DNA from: Methanothrix soehngenii GP6
GTDB taxonomy: Archaea > Halobacteriota > Methanosarcinia > Methanotrichales > Methanotrichaceae
DNA: 64,000 bases
Assembly (NCBI RefSeq): GCF_000204415.1
Contig: NC_015416.1
Location: 248,001 to 312,000, forward strand
Direction: 5' to 3'
The notes beneath the pieces were generated by a model. The model ran no database searches. It saw only the letters and a program-made list of their open reading frames with translations, and was not told where the DNA came from. Below, piece after piece: positions 53,122-61,753 of this stretch (position 1 is its first letter; every line of letters starts with the position of its first letter). Both the position numbers and the translations under genes were made by a program.

Positions 53122-53852
53122 TTCGAGCAGCACTTATCGGCAATCCCAATGTCGGAAAGACTGAGATTTTCAATCGCCTGACTGGGCTATCCCAGAATGT
53201 GGGCAACTTTCCCGGCGTAACGGTTGAGAAGAAGGCAGGACGGCTGGTTCATAAGGGACAGCAGATCGAGTTGGTGGACCTGCCAGGCACCTACAGCCTC
53301 ACCGCTCATGCCGTTGACGAGCTTGTGGCCAGGGACTACATCGTTATAGAGAGACCGGATGTCATCGTTGATATAGTGGACGGAAGCAACCTGGAGAGGA
53401 ACCTTTACCTCACAATGCTCTTGCTTGAAATGGATGCCAACCTGGTCATTGCTTTGAACAGATGGGATATGGTAGCAGCCAGAGATACGAGGATAGATGT
53501 GGAGAAGCTCTCCCGGCTGTTGGGCTGCCCGGTAGTTCCGACGGCTGCAATCACCGGCGAGGGCCTGAAAGAGCTGAAGGATTCGATAGTCGATGTCGCA
53601 GGGCAGAAAAGGGCGGAAGGTCCCAAATCTGCAATAAATTACGGAGACGATATCGAGCAGCTAATAAACAAAGTTGAGGAGGTAATCAAAGAGTGCACAG
53701 CGCTCAATGGGAAATATCCAAAGAGATGGCTGGCCATAAAGATGCTAGAGGGAGATGAGAGGGTCATGGAACAGACGAGAGCCGATCTATCATCGTCCCA
53801 GCTGGCGAAGATTCTATGCATAATCAAAGCCGGAGAGGCGGCAATAAAATGA
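53118..53852 (+). CDS. feoB: FeoB G-protein domain polypeptide (split FeoB, N part)
   Basis: 244 residues. G1 G-N-P-N-V-G-K-T, G3 D-L-P-G-T-Y-S-L, and a G4-like N-R-W-D in place of N-K-x-D. It ends after the GTPase and a short helical part, with TGA sharing ATGA with the following start. In most organisms FeoB is one chain; here the channel follows as a separate protein in another frame. Confidence 0.93.
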   Translation: MIRAALIGNPNVGKTEIFNRLTGLSQNVGNFPGVTVEKKAGRLVHKGQQIELVDLPGTYSLTAHAVDELVARDYIVIERPDVIVDIVDGSNLERNLYLTMLLLEMDANLVIALNRWDMVAARDTRIDVEKLSRLLGCPVVPTAAITGEGLKELKDSIVDVAGQKRAEGPKSAINYGDDIEQLINKVEEVIKECTALNGKYPKRWLAIKMLEGDERVMEQTRADLSSSQLAKILCIIKAGEAAIK

Positions 53853-55153
53853 GCGAATACGCTGAAAACCTGAGCTCTGCCCTTGCGCAAAGGAGATACG
53901 AGAGGATAGCATCGATAATGGACTCTACTGTTAAGAAGGGCAGCGAAGAAATATTTACTTTATCGGATATGCTGGACCAGGTATTCTTGAATAAGTATCT
54001 GGGCGTACCGATATTCCTGACAATGCTCTGGACGATGTTCCAGTTCGCATTTGCCGTTTCAGAGCCGTTTGTGGTCATTATCGAGAAGATCTTTGAAATG
54101 CTCGGGGCCTGGTCGGATCAGATCATATCCAATCCCCATCTGGCATCCTTTGTCTCCTTGGGCATAATCGGCGGCCTGGGATCGGTGCTGGTCTTCATTC
54201 CGCCGATCTTCGGCCTCTTTCTGGCGCTCTCGATTCTGGAGGACAGCGGATATATGGCGCGAGCCGCTTTCGTGATGGACCGGTTCATGTATCACCTGGG
54301 CCTGCACGGTCGTTCGTTCATACCGCTGATGATCGGCTTTGGCTGCAACGTCCCGGCAATCATGGCCGCCCGCAGCATGGATAACGAAAAGGATAGGATG
54401 ATCACAATGCTGATCTCCCCACTCATCAGCTGCAGCGCCAGGCTTCCTGTGTACGTGCTGATAGCCGGAGCGCTTTACGGTGCGGCTTATGCTGGAACAG
54501 CCGTTTTTGCCGTATATGCTCTGGGAATCATGCTAGCGGTTGCAATGGCCCTGATATTTAGAAGGACCCTCTTCAAGGGAGAGCCTTCGCCCTTCGTCTT
54601 GGAGCTGCCCACATATGCCGTGCCGAAAGCGCGTACTGCCATCCTCCATATGTGGTCACGGGGCAAAATGTTCCTGAAAAAGGCGGGAACGATCATATTT
54701 GGAGCTGCCATCCTTGTTTGGTTCCTATCTGTTCATCCCTGGGAGGCGACATCCGGCGGCCAGGTGATAGCTGAATCCTACATCGCCTGGATAGGACATG
54801 CAATTGAGCCGCTGTTTCAGCCCTTCGGGTGGGACTGGATGGCCGCCGTAGCGCTCCTGTTCGGCCTTGTCGCTAAAGAGGTGGTAGTCGGTACCTACGG
54901 CATTTTGCTTGGAGCCGAGGAGGCCAGCCTGGGAGATGCGCTGGTGAGCCAGGGGGTCTTCACGCCGCTAACAGGCTTCGCATTCATGGCCTTTGTACTG
55001 ATATACGTGCCATGCGTTGCAGTTATCGGGACGATTGCGAAGGAGACGAACTCGATTCGATGGCCTGCCTTTGCACTTGTATACCAAACAGCGCTTGCCT
55101 TCATCATCGCAGGTATGATCATCGGTGCGGGAAGGCTATTGGGATTGAGCTAG
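53849..55153 (+). CDS. feoB: FeoB channel polypeptide (split FeoB, C part)
   Basis: 434 residues from ATG 53849. It begins with the helical linker (A-Q-R-R-Y-E-R-I) and then the membrane domain: P-I-F-L-T-M-L-W, G-Y-M-A-R-A-A-F-V-M-D, and the Gate motifs I-G-F-G-C-N-V-P-A-I-M-A-A-R and L-I-S-C-S-A-R-L-P-V-Y, with the conserved Cys residues of the iron path. About eight or nine membrane helices. The split sits between linker and G domain, so the pair can plausibly assemble. Confidence 0.93.
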   Translation: MSEYAENLSSALAQRRYERIASIMDSTVKKGSEEIFTLSDMLDQVFLNKYLGVPIFLTMLWTMFQFAFAVSEPFVVIIEKIFEMLGAWSDQIISNPHLASFVSLGIIGGLGSVLVFIPPIFGLFLALSILEDSGYMARAAFVMDRFMYHLGLHGRSFIPLMIGFGCNVPAIMAARSMDNEKDRMITMLISPLISCSARLPVYVLIAGALYGAAYAGTAVFAVYALGIMLAVAMALIFRRTLFKGEPSPFVLELPTYAVPKARTAILHMWSRGKMFLKKAGTIIFGAAILVWFLSVHPWEATSGGQVIAESYIAWIGHAIEPLFQPFGWDWMAAVALLFGLVAKEVVVGTYGILLGAEEASLGDALVSQGVFTPLTGFAFMAFVLIYVPCVAVIGTIAKETNSIRWPAFALVYQTALAFIIAGMIIGAGRLLGLS

Positions 55154-55194
55154 AGCCGCTTAAGGCCGATAAATGGCGATTATGGAAACAAAAT

Positions 55195-55611
55195 ATGAAA
55201 GAATTTAGCGTTAGAACAGGAAGATTGCTGGGCATATACGCCCTTGTGTTGGGAGTCGGATACGGAGCACAAGCCCTTGCAGAAACGATTGGAGGCCGGG
55301 AATCGTTCCCAGGAGGAATTTTGAGCATTGCGGTTCTTCTGGTGATATCGGCGACATATCTGATGGGAGCAAAGAGCCTCGTTGCAGGCCGAAGAGAAGG
55401 GCTGTCCTTTCTCATGGGAGGACTTTTCCTCTCAGGAGCCGTGGGTGGGCTCTATCTGCTTATGACGGGAGCAGACTGGCTAATGTACCTCCTGGGAGAG
55501 GTGGAGGATTTCGCGCTGCTGTCCGAGATCTCTCCAGCCACTGTCCTCCTGATCGTAGCGCTGCCTTTGGTGCCGATGATGAGGAAGATGACCAGAGGAA
55601 TGGCCTGGTAA
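55195..55611 (+). CDS. Small membrane protein in the feo operon
   Basis: About 138 residues from ATG 55195, 41 nt after feoB-C. Four hydrophobic segments with charged ends (M-M-R-K-M-T-R-G-M-A-W). No known FeoC signature. Position between feoB and the DtxR regulator suggests an accessory to iron uptake; that is inference. Confidence 0.65.
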   Translation: MKEFSVRTGRLLGIYALVLGVGYGAQALAETIGGRESFPGGILSIAVLLVISATYLMGAKSLVAGRREGLSFLMGGLFLSGAVGGLYLLMTGADWLMYLLGEVEDFALLSEISPATVLLIVALPLVPMMRKMTRGMAW

Positions 55612-55682
55612 ATAAATGCGGCCTGATAAGCGATACGGCTAGTGAACGGTGCGAGGCCGCAAAGATTGAAATTGCAGGAATA

Positions 55683-55702
55683 TTGATATTAACGTCGATC
55701 AA
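55683..55702. promoter_or_regulatory. Candidate operator before the DtxR-family gene
   Basis: TTGAT-N10-ATCAA 18-37 nt before the regulator start; shares TTGATAT with the feo palindrome (reverse strand), consistent with autoregulation. Confidence 0.3.
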
Positions 55703-55719
55703 ATTTACCTAGAGTAGAT

Positions 55720-56250
55720 ATGAAAAGCGATTTATCCAGAAAGGCGGAGGACTACCTTGAGGCTGTCTACGTCATATCCCAGGAGAAGGGGCATGTCAGG
55801 ATCAGGGATATCTGCAAGGAGCTGGGAACCAAGCCACCTTCGGTCGTAGAGATGGTCAAAAAGCTGAACGATCGGGGATATCTCATCTACAAGAAGAACG
55901 AAGGACTATATCTTACCGCAGAAGGCGAGGAGATCGGACGCATCATCAAGGACCGTCATGACACGATATTTGCATTCCTGAAGTTCATCGGCGTCCCTGA
56001 ACAGGTTGCGGACGAGGATGCCTGCGTGATCGAGCATGAGCTCCACACCAAGACCGTGGAGCAGATAAAGAGCCTTGTGAGCTTCATCGAGACCGCTCCC
56101 GATCATCCCCAATGGCTGGATCACTTCGCCATTTTCTGCGAATTGGGAAAGCATCCCTGCATCAAGGATGCGAGGCTTAGTCAGACCATGGCAGCTCAAA
56201 TGGGAGCAGAAATGCGAAGGAAAGCAGATCACTGCGGGAGCAATGATTGA
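55720..56250 (+). CDS. DtxR/MntR-family metal-dependent repressor
   Basis: 176 residues. Winged helix at the start (K-A-E-D-Y-L-E-A-V-Y, I-C-K-E-L-G-T-K-P-P-S-V-V-E-M-V-K-K-L) and the metal-binding dimer domain with D-E-D-A-C-V-I-E-H-E-L-H. Directly downstream of feo, so probably the Fe(II) or Mn(II) sensor that represses it. There is no SH3 domain. Confidence 0.93.
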   Translation: MKSDLSRKAEDYLEAVYVISQEKGHVRIRDICKELGTKPPSVVEMVKKLNDRGYLIYKKNEGLYLTAEGEEIGRIIKDRHDTIFAFLKFIGVPEQVADEDACVIEHELHTKTVEQIKSLVSFIETAPDHPQWLDHFAIFCELGKHPCIKDARLSQTMAAQMGAEMRRKADHCGSND

Positions 56251-56372
56251 TTATAGCTGAATGAAAAAGCGCTTTTTGGGTTAGAAATAAATGGTCACAA
56301 AAGCTTATGGAGCGTGCGACCCCAATTATGCAGAAAGGAGGCAGCACGCTATTTTCTTGTTGATTCATCGAT

Positions 56373-57383
56373 CTAATTGCGGCCGATCTCACCCAGATAT
56401 GTTTTGCTTGTGGCATTTGTGGCATTTGATTCCGATGCGTAGATTCCTGCACCAAGCCACCAGTTATTGTCAACGCTCCTGACATAGCCCAGCTTGAGTT
56501 CTTCCTCCATATTCTTGCTGGGATTGGCATAGAGGTAATACAGATAGCCTCTCCCTCTCTTTGCCTGATCAATGCTATTTTGTACGAATCGCACGCCATT
56601 TTCGTCTTTTGCATCCAAGCGGTCTGATCCTAAAAGCTCAGGCTGATAGGGCAGCGACAGCACTGTGCCATTGAAGTCGTAGGCAAAGATGTAGAGGTTC
56701 CCTCGAACGAATGAGCTGTTCCTGTCATTGAATGCCTGCAGAGCCGCATCTCTTCCGTTCTCCTCTGCGTATTTTGCCGCTTCATCCACGAAGGGTACCA
56801 GATTCTCTCTTGACTCTAGTGGAAAGAAGACCGGAAGATCTGATAAATAGACGCCAGAGCCCACCCACCAGTTTTCATCAACCTTGGCCGCATAGCCGAT
56901 CTTCAGCTCATCTTCGGAGCCATGATCCGGATTAGGAAATATGAAATAAGTAGAGTCCTCGCCTCTGCGGGAGCAGTCAGCCAGGTCTTTTATCAAGGCC
57001 ACTCCATTCGGATCAGTCAAATTGATCTTGTCTTCGCCTATAAAATCAGGGCGGAAGGGATGAGCGACATTTATCCCCTGAAAATCGTACGCATAAATGT
57101 ACAGATCCCCTCGCACGAACTCGCCAGTCTTATTGCTGAATTGCTGACATGCACTCTCTCTATCCTCTTCACGTGCATAATCACGAGCTTCCTTTACGAA
57201 ATCGACAAGTTCTGAAATTGATGAACTATTATTCATAGACTTGCTGGTTTTGTCTTCTGCAGCTGATGCGCTGAGTACAATGGCTGTGAAAACGAAAAGC
57301 ATTGCCCAAAGAGCTATTAGTCTCATAGTTGCTGCAGAATGCATAGATTCATTTAATCGTTTCGGTGGATTTAGATTTTTCAA
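56373..57383 (-). CDS. Exported tandem Cache_2-type protein
   Basis: Up to 336 residues; signal peptide from M20 (57326) or the upstream start. Two copies of one domain, each containing F-V-[KD]-E-A, F-V-R-G-[DN]-L-Y-I-[YF]-A-Y-D-F, and K-[IL]-G-Y-[AV]-[AR]-x-V-D-[EN]-N-W-W-[VL]-G-[SA]-G-[VI]-Y. Single- and double-Cache proteins bind small ligands, but no signalling domain follows here. Function unknown. Confidence 0.82.
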   Translation of the reverse strand: MKNLNPPKRLNESMHSAATMRLIALWAMLFVFTAIVLSASAAEDKTSKSMNNSSSISELVDFVKEARDYAREEDRESACQQFSNKTGEFVRGDLYIYAYDFQGINVAHPFRPDFIGEDKINLTDPNGVALIKDLADCSRRGEDSTYFIFPNPDHGSEDELKIGYAAKVDENWWVGSGVYLSDLPVFFPLESRENLVPFVDEAAKYAEENGRDAALQAFNDRNSSFVRGNLYIFAYDFNGTVLSLPYQPELLGSDRLDAKDENGVRFVQNSIDQAKRGRGYLYYLYANPSKNMEEELKLGYVRSVDNNWWLGAGIYASESNATNATSKTYLGEIGRN

Positions 57384-57584
57384 ACTTCAATTCATAAGCT
57401 AGAATTCCTGATATGTTAGGATCATGCTGTATTTTCTAATTTAATTTGGGTTAATTGGAAATATGCCTAATATTAGAGGGTAGCGTATCATTTTTGCTGT
57501 AAAATTTGCAGAAATATCAGTAACAAGAACTGACTTGCTCTTCACGAGATAACAGCAAGTTATTTCTTCATGAGATATTATAAT

Positions 57585-58780
57585 TGGCCCTGTATCCCCA
57601 AGTCGTCGAAACTTTGGGAGGGACACAGAGCCATGAATATATCCGACATAGCAGATGATTATCTTATCGATCGAAAAGAGGGCATGAAGAAGCTGACCGC
57701 GGGTTTTCTGAATGAGGTAATGCAGCTTGAGGCTGAAAATCAAATCCAGGCCCGTCCCTATGAACGGACTGGCAAGAGACGAGCACACCGCAACGGAACG
57801 AGATCGCGAAAACTAAAGACCATCTACGGCGAGATAGAGCTTGATAAACCTCAAATCCGAGAATTCCCATTCGAAACCGCAGTATTCGAGAGATTTTCTC
57901 GTGTGGAAGACTCATTAAGAGTTGCTGTAGCAGAATCTTATTTTGAGGGAGTATCAACCAGAAAAGTCGAGAAAGTATTCTCGAAGTTTGGATTAAAGAA
58001 CATATCTGCATCTGAAGTCTCAAGAATTGCTAAAAAGCTGGATAAATTGGTCAAAGATTTCTTGAACAGGCCCATCGAAGGATCAATCCCCTACATATTC
58101 GTGGATGCAAGCTACTTCAAGGTCCGAACAGATGGCAGATACGTAAATAAGGCATTGCTCGTTGTCGTTGCCATTCATGATGATGGATATCGCGAGATCC
58201 TCAGTGCCACGGTGGATGATAGCGAAGATGAATCCTGTTGGGAAAACTGTTTTGAAAGCTTGAAGGCTCGAGGACTTAAAGGAGTCAAATTGGTGATATC
58301 TGATGCGCATAAAGGGATACAAGCAGCCGTCCAGAAGTCATTTCTTGGAGCATCTTGGCAAATGTGTAATGTTCACTTTATGCGTGCTGTGCTCAAGAAC
58401 ATACCTAAGAAAGAGAAAAAGGAGGTCGCCTACATGCTGAAGGATGCTATTGAAGATGAGTTCAAGATGCAGGAGCTGGCTGTCATTCTTGATGATAAAG
58501 GATTCAAAAAGTCGGCGGATACGATTGATAGCTTCCGATTTGACCTTTGGAACTATAAATCGTTTCCCAGATCGCACTGGAAAAGGATCCGAACAACTAA
58601 CGTCCTGGAGAGAATCAACAAGGAGCTGAAACGAAGAAGTCGTGTGGCTGGAGCCTATTCAAATGATCAGTCGCTTCTGAGGGTGGCGGTTTGCATCATG
58701 ATGGACATTAACGAGGATTGGATAACAGGTAAAAGGTATTTATCATTGGAAGAGTAGAGTGGAATCAGGATACAGGGCCA
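57585..58780 (+). mobile_element. IS256-family insertion sequence, complete
   Basis: Ends are the 13-bp perfect inverted repeats TGGCCCTGTATCC (57585-57597) and GGATACAGGGCCA (58768-58780), enclosing one intact transposase gene. No clear 8-9 bp target duplication is seen at the flanks, so the exact ends may differ by a base or one flank has changed. Confidence 0.9.
57633..58757 (+). CDS. IS256-family transposase
   Basis: 374 residues from ATG 57633. DDE catalytic residues lie in V-D-A-S-Y-F-K-V-R, V-I-S-D-A-H-K-G-I and T-N-V-L-E-R-I-N-K-E-L-K-R-R. The intact frame and perfect terminal repeats suggest recent activity. It sits between the Cache gene and the metal-handling genes. Confidence 0.96.
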   Translation: MNISDIADDYLIDRKEGMKKLTAGFLNEVMQLEAENQIQARPYERTGKRRAHRNGTRSRKLKTIYGEIELDKPQIREFPFETAVFERFSRVEDSLRVAVAESYFEGVSTRKVEKVFSKFGLKNISASEVSRIAKKLDKLVKDFLNRPIEGSIPYIFVDASYFKVRTDGRYVNKALLVVVAIHDDGYREILSATVDDSEDESCWENCFESLKARGLKGVKLVISDAHKGIQAAVQKSFLGASWQMCNVHFMRAVLKNIPKKEKKEVAYMLKDAIEDEFKMQELAVILDDKGFKKSADTIDSFRFDLWNYKSFPRSHWKRIRTTNVLERINKELKRRSRVAGAYSNDQSLLRVAVCIMMDINEDWITGKRYLSLEE

Positions 58781-58870
58781 CTGTGAAATTACAGCAGATA
58801 TGGCACGCTACCTATTAGAGTTACATCTTGCGGATGCAGTTGCATCTGGTTTAAAATAGAGGTATTGAAA

Positions 58871-59548
58871 ATGAATGCATTGAATGGCTCAATTGTCATC
58901 GCCATGGCAGCTTTGGTGATGATCATAGCTCCTGCCGCGGCAGCTGATGAAAGCAGCAATTTCACCGTCGACGATATCAGCAATTTCTTCCACGCCATGC
59001 AAAAGACAGACTTCGGGGATATTGAGATATCAGGAAACAACATCACATTCTATAGCCCGGAAGGCTCTGTCAAATGCAAGGGCGAATACGATTACGTGGG
59101 ATCCAAGACCATAGACTTTCAGGGATATCCGGTAGAGTGGCATATGTTCAATTTGCGATCGGACAAAGAAGGCTGCTTGGAATACAAACACGTGATAGCG
59201 ACCGCGGTTCACGATGAGGCCGGGCTTACTCACTGGCATATGAGATACGGCAAGCTGTGCTTTGATATCTTGATGGAAAATCCTGCTTACGGGATGTGGT
59301 ATCCAACCATGGCTGCCAACGGGACCAATTCCGAAATGGTCTCAAACGCCTACAGTGCCGAGGCTCAGATGATCGGGGCATTTGCCGTCGCAGCCAAACA
59401 AGCCTCCAACAACACTCTCTCTCTTGAAAAATGGAGCGGAAGGTGGGTTAACACGGAGCAGCTGCTGGATGATCCTCTCATGGATCCGGTCTACGAGGCG
59501 GCAGCCAATACTGCGAATTCTCTGGGCGAGAAGAGCGTTTCGAACTAA
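58871..59548 (+). CDS. Exported ZinT-like metal-binding protein, halves in reversed order
   Basis: 225 residues from ATG 58871 (GAGGT 7 nt upstream). After a signal peptide (about 1-25) comes sequence matching the C-terminal part of ZinT: T-D-F-G-D-I-E-I-S-G-N-N-I-T-F-Y, C-K-G-E-Y-D-Y-V-G-S-K, Y-K-H-V-I-A-T (His107) and T-H-W-H-M-R-Y-G (His121, His123), equivalents of the ZinT zinc ligands. Only afterwards (about 180-210) comes T-L-S-L-E-K-W-S-G-R-W-V-N ... D-P-V-Y-E-A-A, which is the N-terminal part in ZinT. Probably binds Zn2+ or another metal outside the cell. Next gene is the exported chelatase-like protein. Confidence 0.75.
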   Translation: MNALNGSIVIAMAALVMIIAPAAAADESSNFTVDDISNFFHAMQKTDFGDIEISGNNITFYSPEGSVKCKGEYDYVGSKTIDFQGYPVEWHMFNLRSDKEGCLEYKHVIATAVHDEAGLTHWHMRYGKLCFDILMENPAYGMWYPTMAANGTNSEMVSNAYSAEAQMIGAFAVAAKQASNNTLSLEKWSGRWVNTEQLLDDPLMDPVYEAAANTANSLGEKSVSN

Positions 59549-59577
59549 TTTTATTATTTTTAATGGAGTATTGGTAT

Positions 59578-61311
59578 ATGAAGACAATGAGCATCAGACT
59601 GATTGCCATAGTTCTCGTCATCGTCCTGTCAATAACCTGGCCAGCCTTGGCAGAAGGCGAAGGTGCAAATGAGGCTATGGACAAGGCGGTTTCTGCATTT
59701 GAAAAGTCAGGAGGTGAGCTGGGGGTGCTGGTGGTGGCGCACGGGAGCGATGAGGATTTATGGTGTCAGCAGGTTCGTCAGGTCGTAGCAAACGTATCTT
59801 TACCCTATCCGGTGGAGCTGGGATTTCTGGAATTTGTTCCTAATGAGAGCATCGACGATGCAGTTGAAAGGCTTGAATCACAAGGGATCAGGGATATTAT
59901 TGCAATTCCTCTATTCGTGTCTTCATACAGCAGCCATATTCAGGAGATCGAGTATGTGCTGAGGCTTAGAGAGACTCTCCCCTCAGGCGAAGATCTGGCT
60001 CGGGTGAACACCACTGCCAATATCACCATGACCCGCGCGCTAGATGATCATTCTCTGGTGGCCTACATTCTGGCGGACTGGGTTTCCCAGATGAGCAGTG
60101 ATCCGTCCAATGAGACGGTGGTGATTCTTTCACATGGAACTGACGAGGAAGGAGACATCCGATCTCAGGTCTGCTGCCAGAACTGGCTTGCAGAGGAGGT
60201 CAAGTCTTACCTGCGCTACTGGGCGAGCCCCTCTATCAAGCTCAGAGATGTGAAGTATGCGTTCATTCACGGCAACCAAACCTTATACCCTGATTTGACG
60301 GTGGAATCGGTGATGCGAAACGCTTCCAAGGCTGGAGGCTCCTCAGAGGACGGGAATGGGGGCGTGATAGTTCTTCCCTTGATGGTCGCTGGAGGATCTA
60401 TAACCGATAGCCAGATTCCAAAGCTTCTCGAAGGTTATAGCTGTCGTTACGATAGAGCGACTCTGGCATCTCATCCCAATCTCGCCAGGTGGATTGAGAA
60501 CCGGGTCAGGTGTGAGATAGGCGAGGGCATGGGAGGCGTCTTGATCATCGATCACGGATCCAGCGATCCGAAGAGGGCTGAGGCAGTGAGAGAGCTGGCT
60601 GGTCAGGTGAATCAGATGTTATCAAGCATGCCAGTTGCAGTGGCCTTTGCAGAGAACGCCGCTGAAGAAGAGACCATTCCCGGAGGAATTGCCAGGCTGC
60701 TCGATCAGGGGGCCAGGAGAATAATTGCCGTTACGCTGTTCACCGGAAACACCGTCGACCACGAGGAAGCTCGAGATGAGGTCTATTCCGCTATGCAAAG
60801 CATCAACCAGACGAAGATTCTCATCACTGCACCGCTGTATGAAGGAATTTGTGCTGAGGTGAAGGGGCCGATCGACGATCATCTTTTAATTGCCGATCTG
60901 ATCCTGGACCGGGCGAGAGAAGTCAGCATTGATGCAACCAACGAAACGCTGATTTTGGCTCCTTGGGGCAGCTCAACCTACTTCGAGGAGAGCGAGCTTT
61001 TGGCCAAGTCCCTGGTTGAGAGGATAAAGGCAAGCTCAGAGTTCAAGGATGTTGGGTTCGGCTTTATGGAGTATCAGGGCAGCCCGAACATAAGAGAGGC
61101 TGTGGAGAAGGCCCAGGGCGAAGCTGTGATCGTCGTCACCGTCAACAGCATGGGAACGAAATACGTCGATGATCTGATCGCCGAACGCCTGGAAGGACTC
61201 AACTATACCCACAATGGAAAAGGGTTCTATGGCTATTCTGAGAACCTCGATCCTCATCCAAACATCGCCCGATGGATCGAGTACAAGGTCGCAGAGGAGG
61301 TGAGGGCTTAA
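59578..61311 (+). CDS. Exported protein of about four CbiX/SirB chelatase-like repeats
   Basis: 577 residues from ATG 59578 (GGAG 10 nt upstream). Signal peptide (ends P-A-L-A-E), then repeats opening V-L-V-V-A-H-G-S-D-E, V-V-I-L-S-H-G-T-D-E, V-L-I-I-D-H-G-S-S-D and L-I-L-A-P-W-G-S-S; the first three keep the catalytic-type His. Second histidines occur in repeats one (S-S-H-I-Q-E-I) and three (V-D-H-E-E-A). CbiX/SirB normally insert Co or Fe into sirohydrochlorin in the cytosol as 130-260 residue proteins; an exported multi-repeat form suggests metal or tetrapyrrole binding outside. Confidence 0.82.
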   Translation: MKTMSIRLIAIVLVIVLSITWPALAEGEGANEAMDKAVSAFEKSGGELGVLVVAHGSDEDLWCQQVRQVVANVSLPYPVELGFLEFVPNESIDDAVERLESQGIRDIIAIPLFVSSYSSHIQEIEYVLRLRETLPSGEDLARVNTTANITMTRALDDHSLVAYILADWVSQMSSDPSNETVVILSHGTDEEGDIRSQVCCQNWLAEEVKSYLRYWASPSIKLRDVKYAFIHGNQTLYPDLTVESVMRNASKAGGSSEDGNGGVIVLPLMVAGGSITDSQIPKLLEGYSCRYDRATLASHPNLARWIENRVRCEIGEGMGGVLIIDHGSSDPKRAEAVRELAGQVNQMLSSMPVAVAFAENAAEEETIPGGIARLLDQGARRIIAVTLFTGNTVDHEEARDEVYSAMQSINQTKILITAPLYEGICAEVKGPIDDHLLIADLILDRAREVSIDATNETLILAPWGSSTYFEESELLAKSLVERIKASSEFKDVGFGFMEYQGSPNIREAVEKAQGEAVIVVTVNSMGTKYVDDLIAERLEGLNYTHNGKGFYGYSENLDPHPNIARWIEYKVAEEVRA

Positions 61312-61753
61312 AAACCTCAAAGGAGGCTTGAGGCCTCTTGTACCTCAACTGAACGGATTGGCCAAAACTCCTGCAGGTAATCGCCTCGACCATCGCCGAG
61401 AGGCCGGGGCGAACACCTGACATGCGACTTGCGATTGGATCAGATGGCGACATAATAGCCGCGAATTGTCCATTTGGCATTTAAAATCATAGGACCACAA
61501 GCATTTAAGAGTCAATAATTGCGTTTTTTTTGTATTTTCAGAAAATCCTATCATTATTAGGGATCAAGTTATTGCCGCCTAACAGAGTATATCGGTACAT
61601 CAGAGCCCATAAGGACGGATGGAACGTTGGCCATCGGTTTCCTCCTCATAAATGCTCCTTCTGTCCTTTGGACTTTGCCATGGAAGTTTCACAATCGGCG
61701 AAGCCTCAAGGCACTGAATACGACAGTCTAACTTTATAGAGGTGTATTATATC
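61312..61753. other. Intergenic stretch
   Basis: CCTCAAAGGAGGCTTGAGG just after the chelatase-like gene may form a terminator hairpin. A 69-codon frame at 61530-61739 has no ribosome site and is not supported. GAGGTG at 61739-61744 serves the next gene. Confidence 0.4.

Noticed and set aside
57570-57632. Upstream extension of the IS256 transposase to 57570
   Set aside because: It would run across the left inverted repeat; ATG 57633 begins the conserved protein.
61530-61739. 69-codon frame before the methyltransferase-like gene
   Set aside because: Starts in AT-rich intergenic DNA without a ribosome site; the C-P-x-x-C-like cysteines alone are not enough.
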